64,000 nt of DNA, taken from Bacillus sp. S3 (GTDB lineage: Bacteria; Bacillota; Bacilli; Bacillales; Cytobacillaceae). Of the stretch, positions 61,027 through 64,000 are shown one piece after another. Position 1 is the stretch's first letter. Each line of letters opens with the position of its first letter. Position numbers and translations under genes: made by a program. Location of the stretch: assembly GCF_005154805.1 (NCBI RefSeq), contig NZ_CP039727.1, forward strand, positions 2,787,501-2,851,500, given 5' to 3'. The notes beneath the pieces are model-generated. The model saw only the letters and a program-made list of their open reading frames with translations, ran no database searches and was not told the origin of the DNA.

Positions 61027-61068
61027 GCGGTCAGTCCCTCCTTACATAGAACTAACCGCGTTGTTTTT
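61027..61068 (+). terminator. Terminator of kynA
   Basis: GCGGTCAGT / ACTAACCGC (one G-U) followed by GTTGTTTTTTAATTT. Confidence 0.8.
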
Positions 61069-61079
61069 TAATTTGCCAT

Positions 61080-61949
61080 TTAGCCATTTACAATAGTTCC
61101 ACCATTCACATGGAGAATTTGCCCTGTTACAAAGGAAGAATCGATGTTGGAAGCAAGATATACATAAGCTGGAGCAAGTTCTTCCGGCTGCCCTGGTCGC
61201 TTTATCAATGTGTCTTGCCCAAATTTACTTACTTCTTCTTCCGTAAAAGTAGATGGAATGAGTGGAGTCCAAATTGGTCCCGGAGCGACTCCATTCACCC
61301 TGATTCCTTTTTCCGCTAACTGGATGGCAAGAGAACGAGTGAAAGACGTGATTGCCCCTTTTGTAGCAGAATAATCGACAAGCGTTGGATGTCCTTTGTA
61401 GGCTGTAATTGATGTCGTATTAATAATGGCGCTCCCTGCCTTAAGGTGTGGTAATGCCGCTTTTGTTAAATGAAACATGGAGAAAATATTTGTTCGAAAC
61501 GTCTTTTCCAGCTGATCTGTGGAAATGTCAACAATGCTTTCCTGAGGATGCTGCTCCCCTGCATTATTCACTAATAAATCAAGTCCGCCTAGTTCATCTA
61601 CTGTTTGTTGAACAGCTTCCTGACAAAAGGTTTCATCACCAATATCCCCTGAAAGTAATAGGCATCTTACTCCTTGTTCCTCGACAAGTTGTTTCGTTTC
61701 TTCCGCATCATGGTTTTCACTTAAATACATGATTACAACATTTGCTCCTTCTTTTGCAAAAGCAATAGATACTGCTCGCCCTATCCCACTATCTCCACCC
61801 GTAATAATAGCGTTCTTCCCTTTCAGCTTGTCACTACCCTTATATTTGGGATTCATGGTTTCCGGGACTGGTGTCATATCCTTTTGGATTCCCGGCTGCT
61901 TCTTTTGCTCCTGTGCAGGTATTTTGCTTGGGTATTTTTCATTGTTCAT
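61080..61949 (-). CDS. SDR oxidoreductase of the YhxC/YdaD type
   Basis: A 289-residue NAD(P)-dependent dehydrogenase with the ~45-residue Gln/Pro/Lys-rich N-terminal extension (PAQEQKKQPGIQKDMTPVPETMNP) typical of Bacillus general-stress SDRs. Cofactor motif TGGDSGIGRA, NNAGEQHPQ, NTTSITAYKG (catalytic Ser), YSATKGAITSF, and GPIWTPLIPST near the end. ATG at 61949 follows AGGAGG. The physiological substrate is unknown. Confidence 0.9.
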   Translation of the reverse strand: MNNEKYPSKIPAQEQKKQPGIQKDMTPVPETMNPKYKGSDKLKGKNAIITGGDSGIGRAVSIAFAKEGANVVIMYLSENHDAEETKQLVEEQGVRCLLLSGDIGDETFCQEAVQQTVDELGGLDLLVNNAGEQHPQESIVDISTDQLEKTFRTNIFSMFHLTKAALPHLKAGSAIINTTSITAYKGHPTLVDYSATKGAITSFTRSLAIQLAEKGIRVNGVAPGPIWTPLIPSTFTEEEVSKFGQDTLIKRPGQPEELAPAYVYLASNIDSSFVTGQILHVNGGTIVNG

Positions 61950-62036
61950 CTTATCTTCCTCCTATTAATCTATAATTTTCAATTTAATACCCCTTTGTGA
62001 AATGAAATAAACAAAAAGGAATAATGTGCAAGAAGT

Positions 62037-62384
62037 TTAAAATCTCTTGCAATGATCATTAGCAATTTCCTCATTTAATATTCCCATATCTCTAATATGT
62101 GCACGGCTGTTTGCGTCACCCAAGTAAAAAAGGATGGTATAGATCAGCACCAATCTCCGATCATATTCCATATTTTGAGGCTGGTGGTGATACTCTAGAA
62201 AAGGAATATGGGATCGAAAATAGCTTTCCCAATCTGTTATGTCATTACGGTCAAATAGACGTTCAATGACAGCCACTTGAGATTCCGTTGCTTCGATTTT
62301 AAAATCCCACTCTCCATCGAGAGGACCTCTGAAAATTTCCTGTGATTGGATATTAATATAATAGCTGTGTTTTTGTTCATTCAT
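62037..62384 (-). CDS. Protein of unknown function (115 aa)
   Basis: Not recognised. A soluble acidic protein with IFRGPLDGEWDFKIEATESQVAVIERLFDRND and a region rich in His, Tyr and Arg (FRSHIPFLEYHHQPQNMEYDRRLVLIY). ATG at 62384 follows ATAGGAGATG. Similar-sized proteins are common in Bacillus genomes, but no function can be given. Confidence 0.7.
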   Translation of the reverse strand: MNEQKHSYYINIQSQEIFRGPLDGEWDFKIEATESQVAVIERLFDRNDITDWESYFRSHIPFLEYHHQPQNMEYDRRLVLIYTILFYLGDANSRAHIRDMGILNEEIANDHCKRF

Positions 62385-62601
62385 CCGATCATCTCCTATC
62401 TTTTTGTTTGTTTACCACAACATTGATTGTTTTAATCATTTTCATACATTTAATTACCTTTCTATTAAAAGGGAAGAATGAAAAAAATGTAGAAAAATAA
62501 AAGAAAATGAAAAAGGATTAAAGGTTTAGAAATTTGAAATATTTGGGTAAACGAATACTAGGAAGATGAAATATAGTTGCAAATAAATGGAGGGATGGAT
62601 C

Positions 62602-62700
62602 ATGAGAATTAATAAACATGAATGGCTTTCATTAAGCAAAGATATTAAAGTGAAGCTTATCCGCTTAGCCATTTTAGAAAATAACAACAAACAATCTTGA
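62602..62700 (+). CDS. Very short ORF (32 aa) with a good ribosome binding site
   Basis: ATG at 62602 follows GGAGGGATGGATC and opens 32 codons (MRINKHEWLSLSKDIKVKLI, then a Leu/Asn-rich end). It is basic and amphipathic. The RBS is strong, and the frame ends before the terminator at 62745. There is no independent evidence of expression. Confidence 0.4.
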   Translation: MRINKHEWLSLSKDIKVKLIRLAILENNNKQS

Positions 62701-62744
62701 AGAAGATTTTCCCTGACTTTTCTCGAAGACAACAACATAAAAAA

Positions 62745-62769
62745 ACGAAGTCAGTAGAGCTGACTTCGT
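62745..62769. terminator. Bidirectional terminator
   Basis: ACGAAGTCAG / CTGACTTCGT with a 5-base loop; T-runs on both sides (TTTT plus strand, TTTTTTT minus strand). It ends the FabG-like gene and probably the 32-aa ORF. Confidence 0.85.
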
Positions 62770-62775
62770 TTTGGA

Positions 62776-63501
62776 TTAAAATGGATTGGTTGCCAAAAGG
62801 CTGGCTGCTTTGATATAAACTCGTGGATGTAATTTTAATTGGGAAACAATAAATTCGGCAATATCTTCTGGCTGCATATACTTGTCTTCATTATTTTCAG
62901 CAATTAAATTGGTTTTGACAGCCAGTTCTGTAGCTACAGTGCTAGGAGTTAAGGCCGTCACCCGAATATTGTTTCTGCGGACTTCTTGCGCTAATGATTC
63001 AGTTAGACCGATTACACCAAATTTAGAGGCGCTATATGCACTAGATGTGGCTGCACCGTTCAACCCATTAGTTGATGAAATATTAATAATATCGCCGCCA
63101 TTTTTTTCAATTAATTGTGGTAGAACTGCACGGGTAACATGATATGTTCCCATAATATTAACATCAATGATCTTCTTCCATTCTTCTGGGTCCATTTCTA
63201 AAAGTGTCGCAAATTTTCCTATTCCAGCATTATTAATCAGAATATCTGCTGTCCCTAATTCGTTCGTCAATTTTTCAATGGCTTGATTTACCTGTTCTAA
63301 TGATGAAACATCAACAGCTGCATATGCTGCTTTCACTCCCAAACCAGCCACTTCGCTTGCGACTTCCTTTAATGCAGCTTCTGTTCTTGCCAGCAAACCG
63401 ACCTTTACCCCTTCATTTGCTAATGCAATCGCAATCGCCTTACCAATTCCTCTTCCAGCACCCGTTACAATTGCAACTTTACCTTCTAATGATTGTGCCA
63501 T
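62776..63501 (-). CDS. 3-ketoacyl-ACP reductase-like SDR
   Basis: A 241-residue FabG-like oxidoreductase: [63 protein letters not shown] (Ser-Tyr-Lys). ATG at 63501 follows AAGGAG. The close B. subtilis type is YdfG/YoxD-like rather than the fatty-acid-synthesis fabG, and no fab genes are nearby. The substrate is unknown. Confidence 0.9.
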   Translation of the reverse strand: MAQSLEGKVAIVTGAGRGIGKAIAIALANEGVKVGLLARTEAALKEVASEVAGLGVKAAYAAVDVSSLEQVNQAIEKLTNELGTADILINNAGIGKFATLLEMDPEEWKKIIDVNIMGTYHVTRAVLPQLIEKNGGDIINISSTNGLNGAATSSAYSASKFGVIGLTESLAQEVRRNNIRVTALTPSTVATELAVKTNLIAENNEDKYMQPEDIAEFIVSQLKLHPRVYIKAASLLATNPF

Positions 63502-63633
63502 TTGGAACAACTCCTTCCGAAAACTATTATTCCCTACTTGACCATTATATTATTAGGTAACCACCTTTTCTAAAATAATGCCTGCTCCTTTTTCCGCGAT
63601 AGAACAGCATTTTATCGTACCGTTAACCAGGAA

Positions 63634-64000
63634 TTATTTATTACGAGACCAAACAACTACCGGAATCAACAATAATGATAAGAAACCTCCAGCAAGTGAA
63701 AGTACAGCATAACTAGAGTGAGCGGCTACCATACCCGAAAGTACTCCTCCGGTGGCACCGGCTAATGCAATCAACACATCTACCGTTCCTTGGGTCTTAG
63801 CACGCGTGGTGGGAAGAGTTGAGTCTACAACAAGCGCTGTGCCGCAAATCAAGCCAAAGTTCCAGCCTAGCCCTAGCAAAGCGAGAGCGGTGATGATGCC
63901 TGCCATGGAATCTGCAGATGCAAAAGCTGCGATCACTCCGGCAGCAAGCAAAGTAATACCAGCTGCAATTGCCATTGCCGAACGACCAATTTTATCAACG
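63634..64000 (-). CDS. MFS transporter, C-terminal part (gene runs off the window)
   Basis: The last ~121 codons of a membrane transporter. Four hydrophobic segments are visible (AIAAGITLLAAGVIAAF, GIITALALLGLGWNFGLICGTALVV, VDVLIALAGATGGVLSGMV, AVLSLAGGFLSLLLIPVVVW), and GLGWNFGLICGTALV is typical of the C-terminal half of YfnA/YfkF-type MFS exporters. The 5' end is outside. The frame is open to the window edge (VDKIGRSA at the start). Confidence 0.8.
   Translation of the reverse strand, partial: VDKIGRSAMAIAAGITLLAAGVIAAFASADSMAGIITALALLGLGWNFGLICGTALVVDSTLPTTRAKTQGTVDVLIALAGATGGVLSGMVAAHSSYAVLSLAGGFLSLLLIPVVVWSRNK

Overview
The window is AT-rich DNA from a spore-forming member of the Bacillaceae (Bacillus/Neobacillus type). 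The evidence is an alpha/beta-type small acid-soluble spore protein, GGAGG-type ribosome binding sites with frequent TTG and GTG starts, a B. subtilis-like FtsZ sequence, an L-box lysine riboswitch and an almost perfect Rex operator. No rRNA, tRNA or CRISPR array was seen. GC content and codon use were not computed.

Layout. 1-246: right end of an IS3-family insertion sequence that has cut a DHA2-type MFS exporter gene (233-844), next to its divergent TetR regulator (1031-1954). A complete paralogous exporter/TetR pair lies at 12339-14973. 1978-8266: thioesterase, M3 peptidase, an unknown membrane protein, a VanW lipoprotein and a formate/nitrite-type channel. 8267-10922 is a decayed zone with an internally deleted P-type Ca2+-ATPase, a short unknown gene, and a [NiFe]-hydrogenase small subunit without its large subunit. 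It is followed by proline dehydrogenase. 15025-16212 is a free-standing ftsZ with none of the usual division genes beside it. 16451-20047 is a TAXI-type TRAP transporter with a DUF1850 protein.

21350-35533 is the most interesting part. It holds a divergently controlled catabolic cluster: an unusual regulator and an SDR on the + strand, and on the - strand flavin reductase, two HpaB-type flavin oxygenases, a one-domain FAD synthetase, an M20 carbamoyl-amidohydrolase, a complete Liv-type ABC importer, RidA and a DUF1028 protein. The parts suggest import of a small nitrogenous compound, FADH2-dependent oxygenation, hydrolysis of a C-N bond and removal of a reactive enamine/imine. The substrate cannot be read from the sequence. 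The two oxygenases share a sharply bounded 1168-bp tract with only 7 mismatches, the signature of gene conversion. Three promoters in the cluster have TTGACA -35 boxes, and two of them have the same 17-bp inverted repeat directly upstream.

35557-50534: NUDIX hydrolase, TldD/TldE protease pair, a DAO-type oxidase, riboswitch-controlled dapA, a Rex-controlled adhE, pabA with a pabB-pabC fusion, an MltG-like anchor protein, a spore protein, and a 57-aa gene. 50585-64000: sugar kinase, TIGR01777 epimerase, a two-gene composite 2-oxoacid:ferredoxin oxidoreductase behind a promoter overlapped by a 12-bp perfect inverted repeat, an SHMT-like PLP enzyme with a GntR regulator, tryptophan 2,3-dioxygenase, three SDR/MFS-type genes and small unknowns. 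AdhE, the oxidoreductase, the formate/nitrite channel and the hydrogenase remnant together suggest a facultative anaerobe, or one descended from such an ancestor.
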